Positions 1 through 5,498 are shown, numbered from the stretch's first letter. The stretch is DNA of 6,939 bases from an uncultured Collinsella sp. (GCA_900554455.1 USHT01000058.1:1-6939), one strand, 5' to 3'. Translations and numbers: made by a program. Notes: a model not told the origin generated them from the sequence alone.

Positions 1-305
1 GCCAGCAGCAGCGTCTGTGCATCGCCCGCGCACTTGCCGTGCAGCCCGACATTCTGCTGATGGACGAGCCGACCTCGGCACTCGACCCTGTGTCGACGCT
101 CGTGGTGGAGCAGCTGGCCTGTGAGCTCAAAGAGACCTGCACGCTCGTGGTCGTTACGCACAATATGCAGCAGGCGGCGCGTATCTCCGATTCGGTCGCA
201 TTCTTTTTGCTGGGTGAGCTGGTGGAGCACGCGCCCACCGCGCAACTCTTCAAGAATCCGACCGATCCGCGCACGGCGGATTATTTGACGGGGCGTTTTG
301 GCTGA
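1..305 (+). CDS. pstB: Phosphate ABC transporter ATP-binding protein PstB (3' part only)
   Basis: PstB is the cytoplasmic ATPase of the high-affinity phosphate importer PstSCAB; it hydrolyses ATP to drive phosphate uptake through the PstC/PstA channel. The gene enters the window already open, with its first complete codon at base 3, and about 100 residues are visible. They start in the end of the ABC signature ([11 protein letters not shown]). Next come Walker B with its catalytic glutamate ([13 protein letters not shown], which includes the D-loop SALD), the H-loop histidine in [11 protein letters not shown], and the PstB-typical ending [10 protein letters not shown] followed by DYLTGRFG at the stop. 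The NMQQAAR and TGRFG segments separate PstB from other ABC ATPases. Walker A lies outside the window. The two-component pair that follows fits a phosphate-starvation locus. Confidence 0.95.
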   Translation, partial: QQQRLCIARALAVQPDILLMDEPTSALDPVSTLVVEQLACELKETCTLVVVTHNMQQAARISDSVAFFLLGELVEHAPTAQLFKNPTDPRTADYLTGRFG

Positions 306-315
306 TACCATCTAG

Positions 316-329
316 TAAAGGTACCTTTA
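316..329. promoter_or_regulatory. 14-base perfect palindrome upstream of the response regulator gene
   Basis: TAAAGGTACCTTTA is a perfect palindrome between the pstB stop and the response regulator start. A weak -10-like TAAGAT follows at 334-339, with no good -35 at the right distance, so the palindrome would sit over the -35 region of any promoter there. It could be a regulator-binding site, possibly for the downstream regulator itself, or a small RNA hairpin in a pst-to-regulator transcript. The palindrome is seen directly; its function is inference. Confidence 0.35.
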
Positions 330-356
330 GGGTTAAGATGCGGTCATGCCGGCCGC

Positions 357-363
357 AAAGGGG
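357..363 (+). promoter_or_regulatory. Ribosome binding site choosing the response regulator start
   Basis: AAAGGGG sits 6 bases before the ATG at 370. The other in-frame ATG, at 346, has no purine-rich site at a suitable distance and would add eight residues before the MIYYVEDD strand that normally begins a receiver domain. This supports 370 as the start. Confidence 0.75.
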
Positions 364-369
364 TTCAAC

Positions 370-1098
370 ATGATCTATTACGTCGAGGACGATGACAACA
401 TCAGGGATTTGACGGTCTATGCGCTGCGCAAGCAGGGGATTGAGGCCGAAGGCTTTTCGTGCGACGGTGAGTTTAAGGCTGCCGTGGCGCGACGGGTACC
501 CGATGCCGTCCTGCTCGACATCATGCTGCCCGATACCGATGGCTTGGCGATTATGCGTCGACTGCGTGCCGATCGCCTGACGGCGACGGTGCCCATCATG
601 ATGCTTACCGCCAAGGATACCGAGCTCGACAAGGTGATGGCGCTCGATGGCGGTGCCGACGATTACCTGACTAAGCCGTTTTCGCTCATGGAGCTTGCGA
701 GCCGCTGCCGCGCACTGCTGCGTCGCGGCGGCATGGTCAAGCAGGCGAGCGATGTGCTCAGCGTGGGCGACATCGTGCTCTCGCCCAGCCATCGCGAGGT
801 GACCGTTGCCGGCGAGCCGCTTAAGCTCACCCTGCGCGAGTTCGACCTGCTCGAGTACCTCATGCGCAAGCCCGGCGTGGTTTTTACCCGCGAGTCGTTG
901 CTGCAGAGCGTGTGGGGCTGGGACTTCGACGGCGGTTCGCGCACCGTTGACGTGCACGTGCAGACGCTTCGCCAAAAACTGGGCGAGCATGCCAGCGCCA
1001 TCGAGACCGTGCGCGGCGTGGGCTACCGCTTGGCCGAGCCTTCTGCCGGTGATGGTGCCGAAGGTGACGACACCGCGGCCACCGCATCGGAGGAGTAA
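370..1098 (+). CDS. phoB: OmpR/PhoB-family response regulator, likely phosphate regulon
   Basis: This is a two-component transcription factor of 242 residues, about the normal family length plus a short tail. Residues 1-118 form the receiver domain: acidic pocket E6-D7, phosphoacceptor D50 (in AVLLDIMLPD), switch T80 (MMLTAKD) and conserved K102 (YLTKPF). Residues 128-222 form a winged-helix DNA-binding domain ending in the typical RTVDVHVQTLRQKL and VRGVGYRL segments. The last ~20 residues are an acidic, Ala/Ser/Thr-rich tail without family motifs. The kinase gene follows after 3 bases, so the two are co-transcribed and should be partners. A role in phosphate starvation is inferred from the adjacent pstB; the protein sequence proves only the OmpR/PhoB class. 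The symbol is by analogy; phoP is used in many Gram-positives. Confidence 0.9.
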   Translation: MIYYVEDDDNIRDLTVYALRKQGIEAEGFSCDGEFKAAVARRVPDAVLLDIMLPDTDGLAIMRRLRADRLTATVPIMMLTAKDTELDKVMALDGGADDYLTKPFSLMELASRCRALLRRGGMVKQASDVLSVGDIVLSPSHREVTVAGEPLKLTLREFDLLEYLMRKPGVVFTRESLLQSVWGWDFDGGSRTVDVHVQTLRQKLGEHASAIETVRGVGYRLAEPSAGDGAEGDDTAATASEE

Positions 1099-1101
1099 CC
1101 C

Positions 1102-2526
1102 GTGGTCTTCGCCCCCCAGGGAAAACATACGCTGTCGCACCGCGTTTTTGTGACGATCTTTGTCTGCGCCATGGCGGTTATCGTGGCGTTTACGGTGCTG
1201 GGTGCGTTCTTTGTGCAAAACACCTTGGCGGATGCCACGAGTGCCAATCTGGCGCAGGAAACCGAGCTCATTGCTGCCGCTCTCGACGAACAGCAGGAGC
1301 CCATCCCGTTCTTGCGTAGTCTCGATCGCGAGGACTTGCGCATCACGCTGATTAACAAGGATGGATCGGTTGCCTACGACAACGAGGCGTCGCCTTCCAC
1401 ACTGCCCAACCATGGCGATCGCCCCGAGGTCATCGAGGCCTTTGAGAGTGGTTTGGGTTCCGCGGAGCGTGCAAGCTCTACGCTCGACGAGATTATGCTG
1501 TATCGCGCCGTCGCCCTTGATAACGGCCAGGTTGTCCGCTTGGCGCAGGCCCAGCCTGGCGTTGCGGCGATTTTGCTGTCGATGGTGGCGCCGATGCTGC
1601 TTATCGCAGCAGCGGGTGCGGTACTCTCGTTTTTTATGGCGCGCCGCGAGTCCCGTGCCATCATCGCGCCGTTGCAAGAGGTGGATTTGGACCACCCACG
1701 CCGTAGCTATGAGCACGCCTATGCCGAGATGGTCCCCATGCTTGAGCGTATCGAGTCGCAGCGCCAGGAACTCAAGCGCCAAATGGCGGTGCTAGCGGAC
1801 AACGACCGTATGCGCCGCGAGTTCACGGCGAATATCACCCATGAGCTCAAGACGCCGCTTACGGCGATTTCGGGCTATGCTGAGCTCATCGCAAACGGCA
1901 TGGTCGAGGGCGAGGGCGACCTGCGCAACTTTGGCGGTCGCATCTATCGTGAGGCGGGCCGCTTGGCAGCGCTTGTCAACGATATCCTTACGCTGTCTAA
2001 CTTGGACGAGGCCGAGCGTGCAGCTGAGGGCGAGGCGGTGCCCATTGGGTCCACGGAGCCTATTGAGCTCTCGCGTGCCATCTACACGGTTGAGCAGCGT
2101 CTTGAACAGGTCGCCCGTCAGGCGAATGTGACGATAAGTCATGAGACCAAGCCTGTGGTCATCGAGGGCGTGTCGCGCTTGATTGACGAGCTCATCTATA
2201 ATCTGGCGAGCAACGCCATCCGCTACAATCGACCCGGCGGTACGGTTACGCTGCAGTGCGGCACCAACGACGAAGGCCATCCGTTCCTTGCGGTCGCCGA
2301 CACGGGAATCGGTATCGCGCCTGAAGAACAGGGCAAGGTATTTGAGCGGTTCTATCGCGTGGACAAGAGTAGGTCCAAGGCACGCGGCGGAACCGGTCTG
2401 GGGCTTGCCATTGTCAAGCATGCGGCCCTGTATCATCACGCCACGCTCGATCTGTCGAGCGAGTTGGGCGTGGGAACCACCATTACGGTGACGTTTCCCA
2501 TACAGCAGGACGAGCCATTCGCATAG
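1102..2526 (+). CDS. phoR: PhoR-like membrane sensor histidine kinase
   Basis: This 474-residue kinase would phosphorylate the regulator encoded just upstream. The GTG start at 1102 is preceded by GGAGGAG at 1089-1095, 6 bases away and overlapping the end of the regulator gene. Order of parts: membrane segment 1 (~15-38); an extracytoplasmic sensor of ~115 residues with the pattern ITLINKDGSVAYDN, GDRPEV and YRAVALDNGQVVRLAQ, as in PhoR-type PAS-like sensors; membrane segment 2 (~154-178); a very short linker in place of a full HAMP domain; a dimerisation/phosphoacceptor domain with H247 (THELKTPL); and an ATP-binding domain with N-box N371, G1 box DTGIG (400-404), F box near 414 and G2 box GGTGLGL (from 429). 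All catalytic motifs are intact. The phosphate signal is inferred from pstB next door. Confidence 0.9.
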   Translation: MVFAPQGKHTLSHRVFVTIFVCAMAVIVAFTVLGAFFVQNTLADATSANLAQETELIAAALDEQQEPIPFLRSLDREDLRITLINKDGSVAYDNEASPSTLPNHGDRPEVIEAFESGLGSAERASSTLDEIMLYRAVALDNGQVVRLAQAQPGVAAILLSMVAPMLLIAAAGAVLSFFMARRESRAIIAPLQEVDLDHPRRSYEHAYAEMVPMLERIESQRQELKRQMAVLADNDRMRREFTANITHELKTPLTAISGYAELIANGMVEGEGDLRNFGGRIYREAGRLAALVNDILTLSNLDEAERAAEGEAVPIGSTEPIELSRAIYTVEQRLEQVARQANVTISHETKPVVIEGVSRLIDELIYNLASNAIRYNRPGGTVTLQCGTNDEGHPFLAVADTGIGIAPEEQGKVFERFYRVDKSRSKARGGTGLGLAIVKHAALYHHATLDLSSELGVGTTITVTFPIQQDEPFA

Positions 2527-2551
2527 CGATACAACATAGATATTGATGTAG

Positions 2552-2595
2552 ACGCCGCATTTGACTTTCGGGTGCGGCGTTGTTGTGCAATTTTA
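2552..2595 (+). terminator. Probable terminator of the pst-regulator-kinase transcript
   Basis: ACGCCGCA (2552-2559) and TGCGGCGT (2573-2580) form a perfect 8-base GC-rich stem with a 13-base loop, which a G-T pair at its base can shorten. It lies 25 bases after the kinase stop codon. The downstream stretch is only moderately T-rich (TGTTGTGCAATTTTA), so termination may be incomplete. Confidence 0.6.
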
Positions 2596-2612
2596 CGATT
2601 GCTTCCGACATT

Positions 2613-2641
2613 TTTACAGGAGAGCCTGTTTCTTATGTATA
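2613..2641 (+). promoter_or_regulatory. Candidate promoter for the capsule-type kinase operon, with overlapping inverted repeat
   Basis: TTTACA (2613-2618) and TGTATA (2636-2641) are 17 bases apart and could be -35 and -10 elements; the -10 match is weak. The inverted repeat ACAGG-AGAG-CCTGT (2616-2629) overlaps the -35, where a repressor could bind. A transcript from here would have a leader of about 70 bases. The elements are seen; promoter activity is inferred. Confidence 0.3.
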
Positions 2642-2644
2642 GAG

Positions 2645-2672
2645 TTTGGTCTCGGTAAAAAGATGCGATAAC
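2645..2672 (+). promoter_or_regulatory. Alternative candidate promoter for the same operon
   Basis: TTTGGT (2645-2650) and GATAAC (2667-2672) are 16 bases apart, and a TG at 2664-2665 gives the second element an extended -10 look. The leader would be roughly 40 bases. Both hexamers are imperfect, so this is offered only as a competitor to the candidate just upstream. Confidence 0.25.
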
Positions 2673-2721
2673 ATACGGACAGTTTTGTCAATCCGAACTG
2701 GGGAAATGAAAGGCAAGCTGC

Positions 2722-3378
2722 ATGACCCTTCTCGAACTGTTCCAGCTGCTGAAGAAGCACCTTAAGCTGGTCATCACCCTTCCGGTGGTCTGCGCGATCG
2801 CCATGGGCATCGTGTCCTTCGTTGCGATGGACAACACCTACACCGCGACGACGAGCATGTACATTCTCGCCAAGACCGACGATAGCGGTCAGATGAGCTA
2901 CAACGATCTCTCGGCGAGTCAGATGCTTTCCAACGATATCGCCACGCTGCTGGATAGCGATAGCGTTAAGAGCGGCGCAGCCAATGAACTGGGCCTCACC
3001 GATCTGGATGACTACAAGGTGTCTGTTTCCTCCGAGACCACCACGCGTGTCATTACGCTTTCGGTTACCGGCACCGATGCCAAGGAGACGGCTAAGGTCG
3101 CAAAGGCCATGGCCAGCTCGGTGAGTACGGTCGCTCAGAACGTCGGCGCTGCCCAGAGCATCAACGTTATCGACGAGGCTAAGACCCCCGAAGCCCCCAG
3201 CGGCCCCAAGCGTATGCTGTACGTTGCTGTCGCGTTCCTCGCGGGCATCTTTATCGCAGTTGCCTATGTCGTTTTGGCAGACATGCTCAACACCCGCATC
3301 CGCGGTGCCGAAGAGGCAGAAGAGCTCCTGGGCATTCCCGTTGTTGGCCGAATTCCGGCTATGAAAGGTGGTAAATAG
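2722..3378 (+). CDS. cpsC: Wzz/CpsC-type polysaccharide chain-length protein and tyrosine-kinase modulator
   Basis: This 218-residue protein has the two-membrane-segment layout of the Wzz family. There is a short cytoplasmic N terminus, segment 1 (~16-36), an extracytoplasmic domain of ~125 residues, then the proline-containing stretch KTPEAPSGPKR (154-164) directly before segment 2 (~165-187). The cytoplasmic C-terminal tail ends near GIPVVGRIP. In Gram-positive CpsC/CapA proteins this tail binds and activates the separate kinase, and together they set polysaccharide length and export. The ATG at 2722 has AAAGG at 2709-2713, 8 bases upstream. The kinase gene begins 3 bases after the stop codon, so the two are translationally close and almost certainly partners. 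The family is clear; which polymer it serves is not visible here. Confidence 0.88.
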   Translation: MTLLELFQLLKKHLKLVITLPVVCAIAMGIVSFVAMDNTYTATTSMYILAKTDDSGQMSYNDLSASQMLSNDIATLLDSDSVKSGAANELGLTDLDDYKVSVSSETTTRVITLSVTGTDAKETAKVAKAMASSVSTVAQNVGAAQSINVIDEAKTPEAPSGPKRMLYVAVAFLAGIFIAVAYVVLADMLNTRIRGAEEAEELLGIPVVGRIPAMKGGK

Positions 3379-3380
3379 GC

Positions 3381-4118
3381 ATGGCTAAGGCAAAGAACAC
3401 CGATAAGCTCGTTGTACAGAATGCCGCCAAGACCCTTCTGGCCAACATCCGCTTTGCGAGCGTGGACGACCCCATTCGCACCATCACCGTTACGTCCTCG
3501 ATTCCCAACGAGGGCAAGTCTACGGTTTCCATTAACCTTGCTCAGGCAATTGCCACGAGTGGCAAGTCCGTGCTCCTGGTTGAGGCCGATATGCGCCGCA
3601 GGTCCCTTTCCGATATGCTCGGCGTTCGTTCGCGCGGCGGACTCTATGCGGTTCTTTCCGAGCAGATCTCCATTGACCAGGCAATTGTCGAGACGGGTCA
3701 GAAGAACTTCTACTTCCTTGATGCCGAGCCGCATATTCCCAATCCTGCCGACATCATCGTCTCTCACCGCTTTGCCAAGCTGGTAAAGGCACTGTCTGCT
3801 AAGTTCCAGTACGTCATCTTCGACGCTCCCCCGGTCGGCACCTTCATCGATGCTGCCGAGATTGCCAGCCTGACCGACGGCACGCTGTTCGTGGTGCGCG
3901 AGGACTTCACCAAGCGCGAGGAGGCGCTCAACGCCATCGGTCAGCTTAAGAAGTCCGAGAAGGTCAAGCTCATCGGTACCGTTATGAACTACTGCGAGAC
4001 CGAGACCAGCGAGTACTACTACTCCTACTACACCAAGGACGGTAAGAAGGTGAAGAAGGGCTCCGACGATCAGGGGACTTCCAAAAAGGGCATCTTCACC
4101 AACCGAGCAAACGTTTAG
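3381..4118 (+). CDS. cpsD: CpsD/CapB-type bacterial tyrosine (BY) kinase
   Basis: BY kinases are cytoplasmic P-loop ATPases of the MinD/ParA fold that autophosphorylate a C-terminal tyrosine cluster when bound to their membrane partner; cycles of phosphorylation control capsule or exopolysaccharide assembly. The 245-residue protein shows Walker A with K46 (SSIPNEGKST, 39-48), Walker A' VLLVEADMRR (64-73, with D70 retained), and Walker B VIFDAPPV with D148. The tyrosine cluster EYYYSYY has Y212, Y213, Y214, Y216 and Y217. In Walker A' the usual first Asp is Glu (E68). The cluster is followed by a 28-residue, lysine-rich tail instead of lying at the very end. Upstream is the activating CpsC-type protein, downstream the matching phosphatase gene, 17 bases away. 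Confidence 0.92.
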   Translation: MAKAKNTDKLVVQNAAKTLLANIRFASVDDPIRTITVTSSIPNEGKSTVSINLAQAIATSGKSVLLVEADMRRRSLSDMLGVRSRGGLYAVLSEQISIDQAIVETGQKNFYFLDAEPHIPNPADIIVSHRFAKLVKALSAKFQYVIFDAPPVGTFIDAAEIASLTDGTLFVVREDFTKREEALNAIGQLKKSEKVKLIGTVMNYCETETSEYYYSYYTKDGKKVKKGSDDQGTSKKGIFTNRANV

Positions 4119-4135
4119 TTGATTAAGGCTGACCT

Positions 4136-4786
4136 ATGCGTGACATTCATTGCCATATCTTGCCGGGTGTAGACGACGGCGCCGCCGATCTCGATGAGAG
4201 CTTGGCGATGCTCGAGGCTGCCAAGCGGGCCGGTGTAACCAGAATCGTTTGCACTCCTCACTGCCGTGATCCCTATTTTGATTACGACAAGATGTGGGAT
4301 GCCTTTGAGCTGCTGCGTGATAACGCTGACGGTTTTCCGCTCCAGATGGGCTTCGAGGTCAACCATCGAAAGCTCGTTGAGCTTGGTATCGATGCCGCGG
4401 AGCACTTGCATTTCGATGGGACCAACGAGTTCCTGCTCGAGCTTTCGACGCATTCCGATGCGTATGCGTTTAGAGAGTACGAGAACACGATTTACGATTT
4501 GCAGTGCCGTGGCTACCAGGTGATCATCGCTCATCCTGAGCGCTATCGTGCGGTTCAAAAGGATGTAAGCGTGGCGGAGCGCCTGGTCGATATGGGCTGC
4601 AAGCTGCAGGCTTCGGCGGACTTTATTGCCGGCGGTCGCTTTGGTCGCGAGAAAAAGCCGGCACAACGCCTGTTCGATCAGAACCTGTACAGCTTCATCG
4701 CGAGCGATGCCCATAACGTGGGTCATTACGACTGCCTGGCGAAGGCTCGCGCGAAGTTTAGCGTGCGCGGAGCTCATTTTCGCTAA
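4136..4786 (+). CDS. cpsB: CpsB/YwqE-type PHP-fold tyrosine-protein phosphatase
   Basis: This is a metal-dependent phosphatase of the PHP superfamily that removes phosphate from the tyrosine cluster of the neighbouring BY kinase. The 216 residues carry the expected metal and active-site motifs: DIHCH (H5, H7), GVDDG (D13-D14), TPH (H42), GFEV (E74), LLELS (E102), HPER (H133, R136) and SDAH (D191, H193). It is unrelated to the low-molecular-weight phosphatases that do this job in many Gram-negatives. The ATG at 4136 is preceded by AAGG at 4125-4128, 7 bases upstream. The protein is about 25-40 residues shorter than well-known members (CpsB, YwqE), all of it missing at the C terminus after the last metal ligands, so activity should remain. 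It probably belongs to one transcript with the two genes before it. Confidence 0.92.
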   Translation: MRDIHCHILPGVDDGAADLDESLAMLEAAKRAGVTRIVCTPHCRDPYFDYDKMWDAFELLRDNADGFPLQMGFEVNHRKLVELGIDAAEHLHFDGTNEFLLELSTHSDAYAFREYENTIYDLQCRGYQVIIAHPERYRAVQKDVSVAERLVDMGCKLQASADFIAGGRFGREKKPAQRLFDQNLYSFIASDAHNVGHYDCLAKARAKFSVRGAHFR

Positions 4787-4813
4787 AATCTGTCCCTAAC
4801 GTTCGCATTGAAT

Positions 4814-4820
4814 GAAAGGG
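4814..4820 (+). promoter_or_regulatory. Ribosome binding site choosing the acetyltransferase start
   Basis: GAAAGGG lies 5 bases before the ATG at 4826. A TTG at 4808 is also in frame, but it sits upstream of this site, which then would fall inside the coding sequence. The ATG is the better start. Confidence 0.75.
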
Positions 4821-4825
4821 CAGCC

Positions 4826-5326
4826 ATGGATATCCAACTTAAGACGGGATGCTTTGATGACGCGGCGCTGGTGCGCCGCGTCGTTTTTATGGACGAGCAG
4901 GGCTACGAGAATGAGTTCGACGCTATCGACGAGGATCCGAACTGCATTCATGTGACGCTCTATGCAGACGGCGAGCTTGCCGGTTGCTCGCGCGTGTTTC
5001 CCGAAGAGCTTGAGCGCGCGGCAGATTCAGAGGCTCCGGTTTCGCCGTCGTGCGATTTGGACGAAGGCGTCGCAGCGGGGGAGACCTATATTATGGGGCG
5101 CGTGGCTGTGCTGCCGAGCATGCGCCGTCGCGGTCTGGCGAGTGCGATCGTCGATGCCAGTGCTTTGTGTGCACGCGATGCCGGCGCAAAGCTTATTAAG
5201 CTGCATGCGCAGGAATACGTGTTGCCGCTCTATGCAAAGGCGGGCTACACGCAAATCGCCCCGGTAGATTACGAAGACGAGGGCCAGCCCCATGTCTGGA
5301 TGGCCAAGCGCGTAGATGGCAGATAG
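4826..5326 (+). CDS. GNAT-family N-acetyltransferase, ElaA/YjcF-like
   Basis: GNAT enzymes move the acetyl group of acetyl-CoA to an amine; the substrate here cannot be read from the sequence. The 166-residue protein has the features of the ElaA/YjcF-like branch. These are an N-terminal VVFMDEQGYENEFDAIDEDP stretch (19-38), which resembles the V-F-x-x-E-Q-G region of that group, and strand IHVTLYADGELAGCSRVFP. The acetyl-CoA loop is in VAVLPSMRRRGLAS (R100-R101-R102-G103-L104-A105), then HAQEYVLPLYAKAGY (127-141), and a C terminus with PHVWMAK. It starts 39 bases after the phosphatase gene with no terminator between, so read-through is possible. A TAAAAT at 4784-4789 could be a -10 of its own, but no -35 matches. 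It has no evident link to polysaccharide control. Confidence 0.85.
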   Translation: MDIQLKTGCFDDAALVRRVVFMDEQGYENEFDAIDEDPNCIHVTLYADGELAGCSRVFPEELERAADSEAPVSPSCDLDEGVAAGETYIMGRVAVLPSMRRRGLASAIVDASALCARDAGAKLIKLHAQEYVLPLYAKAGYTQIAPVDYEDEGQPHVWMAKRVDGR

Positions 5327-5371
5327 GGACGTTCCTTTTCTGCCGGCAGTTGGGGACGCTCCTTGGCAATT
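5326..5371. repeat. Duplicated GGGACG(T/C)TCCTT motif around a palindrome
   Basis: GGGACGTTCCTT (5326-5337) and GGGACGCTCCTT (5353-5364) match at 11 of 12 positions and flank the perfect palindrome CTGCCGGCAG (5340-5349); TTGGCAATT follows the second copy. The first copy begins on the last base of the acetyltransferase stop codon. The layout resembles short interspersed, REP-like intergenic repeats. I recall similar GGGACGTTCC-rich segments between genes in Coriobacteriia, but this is memory, and only one locus is visible here. Confidence 0.5.
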
Positions 5372-5390
5372 GGCGCATCGGAGCGCTTAG

Positions 5391-5428
5391 ACATACAGTT
5401 TTTCGATTCCGTATGTATATATGCGCGC
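5391..5428. promoter_or_regulatory. Inverted repeat joined to an alternating purine-pyrimidine tract before the htpG promoter region
   Basis: ACATAC (5391-5396) and GTATGT (5411-5416) are exact inverted copies separated by 14 bases. The right arm opens an 18-base perfectly alternating purine-pyrimidine run (5411-5428), TA-rich then GC-rich. It lies just upstream of the candidate -10 at 5437. It could be an operator or an easily melted segment; neither is proven. Confidence 0.3.
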
Positions 5429-5442
5429 TAATGGGTTATAAA
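5414..5442 (+). promoter_or_regulatory. Candidate htpG promoter (strong -10, poor -35)
   Basis: TATAAA at 5437-5442 is the best -10-like element before htpG. The hexamer 17 bases upstream, TGTATA (5414-5419), matches the -35 consensus at only half its positions. Transcription would start near 5449-5450, giving a leader of about 80 bases that contains the hairpin at 5474-5493. A weaker alternative is TAGACA (5388-5393) with TATGTA (5412-5417), spacing 18. Confidence 0.4.
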
Positions 5443-5473
5443 ATCTAAGTCTGAACATAGCAGGTCTGCGATT

Positions 5474-5498
5474 CGGCTCGGGCGACCGGGCCGTTTTT
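5474..5498 (+). terminator. Terminator-like hairpin in the htpG leader
   Basis: CGGCTCGG (5474-5481) pairs with CCGGGCCG (5486-5493) along all 8 positions, one of them G-U, closing a GCGA (GNRA-type) loop, and TTTTT follows at 5494-5498. This is a textbook intrinsic-terminator shape. It may end transcripts from the acetyltransferase gene. Only 30 bases separate its T-run from the htpG ATG, so the htpG transcript probably starts upstream and passes through it, making attenuation possible. Confidence 0.7.

Noticed and set aside
346..369. An upstream ATG (346) for the response regulator.
   Set aside because: It lacks a ribosome site and would put eight extra residues before the first strand of the receiver domain; the ATG at 370 has AAAGGGG 6 bases upstream.
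250..1782. A 510-residue open frame on the minus strand opposite the regulator and kinase genes.
   Set aside because: It lies antisense to two genes with intact catalytic motifs, has no recognisable domain, and is rich in His/Arg/Gly as expected from reading GC-rich codons backwards.
2678..2695. A short stem GACA-GTTT-TGTC in the leader of the kinase operon, considered as a riboswitch or JUMPstart/ops-type element.
   Set aside because: Four base pairs are too few, and no ops core (GGCGGTAG) is present.
4115..4777. A 220-residue minus-strand frame covering the phosphatase gene.
   Set aside because: The + strand frame carries every PHP metal-binding motif; the opposite frame shows no family features.
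4808..4825. An upstream TTG (4808) for the acetyltransferase.
   Set aside because: The good ribosome site GAAAGGG at 4814-4820 is downstream of the TTG and well placed for the ATG at 4826.
5196..5378. A 60-residue minus-strand frame covering the repeat and the end of the acetyltransferase gene.
   Set aside because: No ribosome site or domain; it overlaps a real gene, and its start is made of the repeat, which often creates false small proteins.
5363..5389. CIRCE-like sequence: TTGGCAATT, 9 bases, GAGCGCTTA, compared with TTAGCACTC-N9-GAGTGCTAA.
   Set aside because: Spacing is exact and 13 of 18 positions agree, but the two halves are poorly complementary to each other, the left half belongs to the repeat-like element, and it lies well upstream of the best -10. 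Probably chance.
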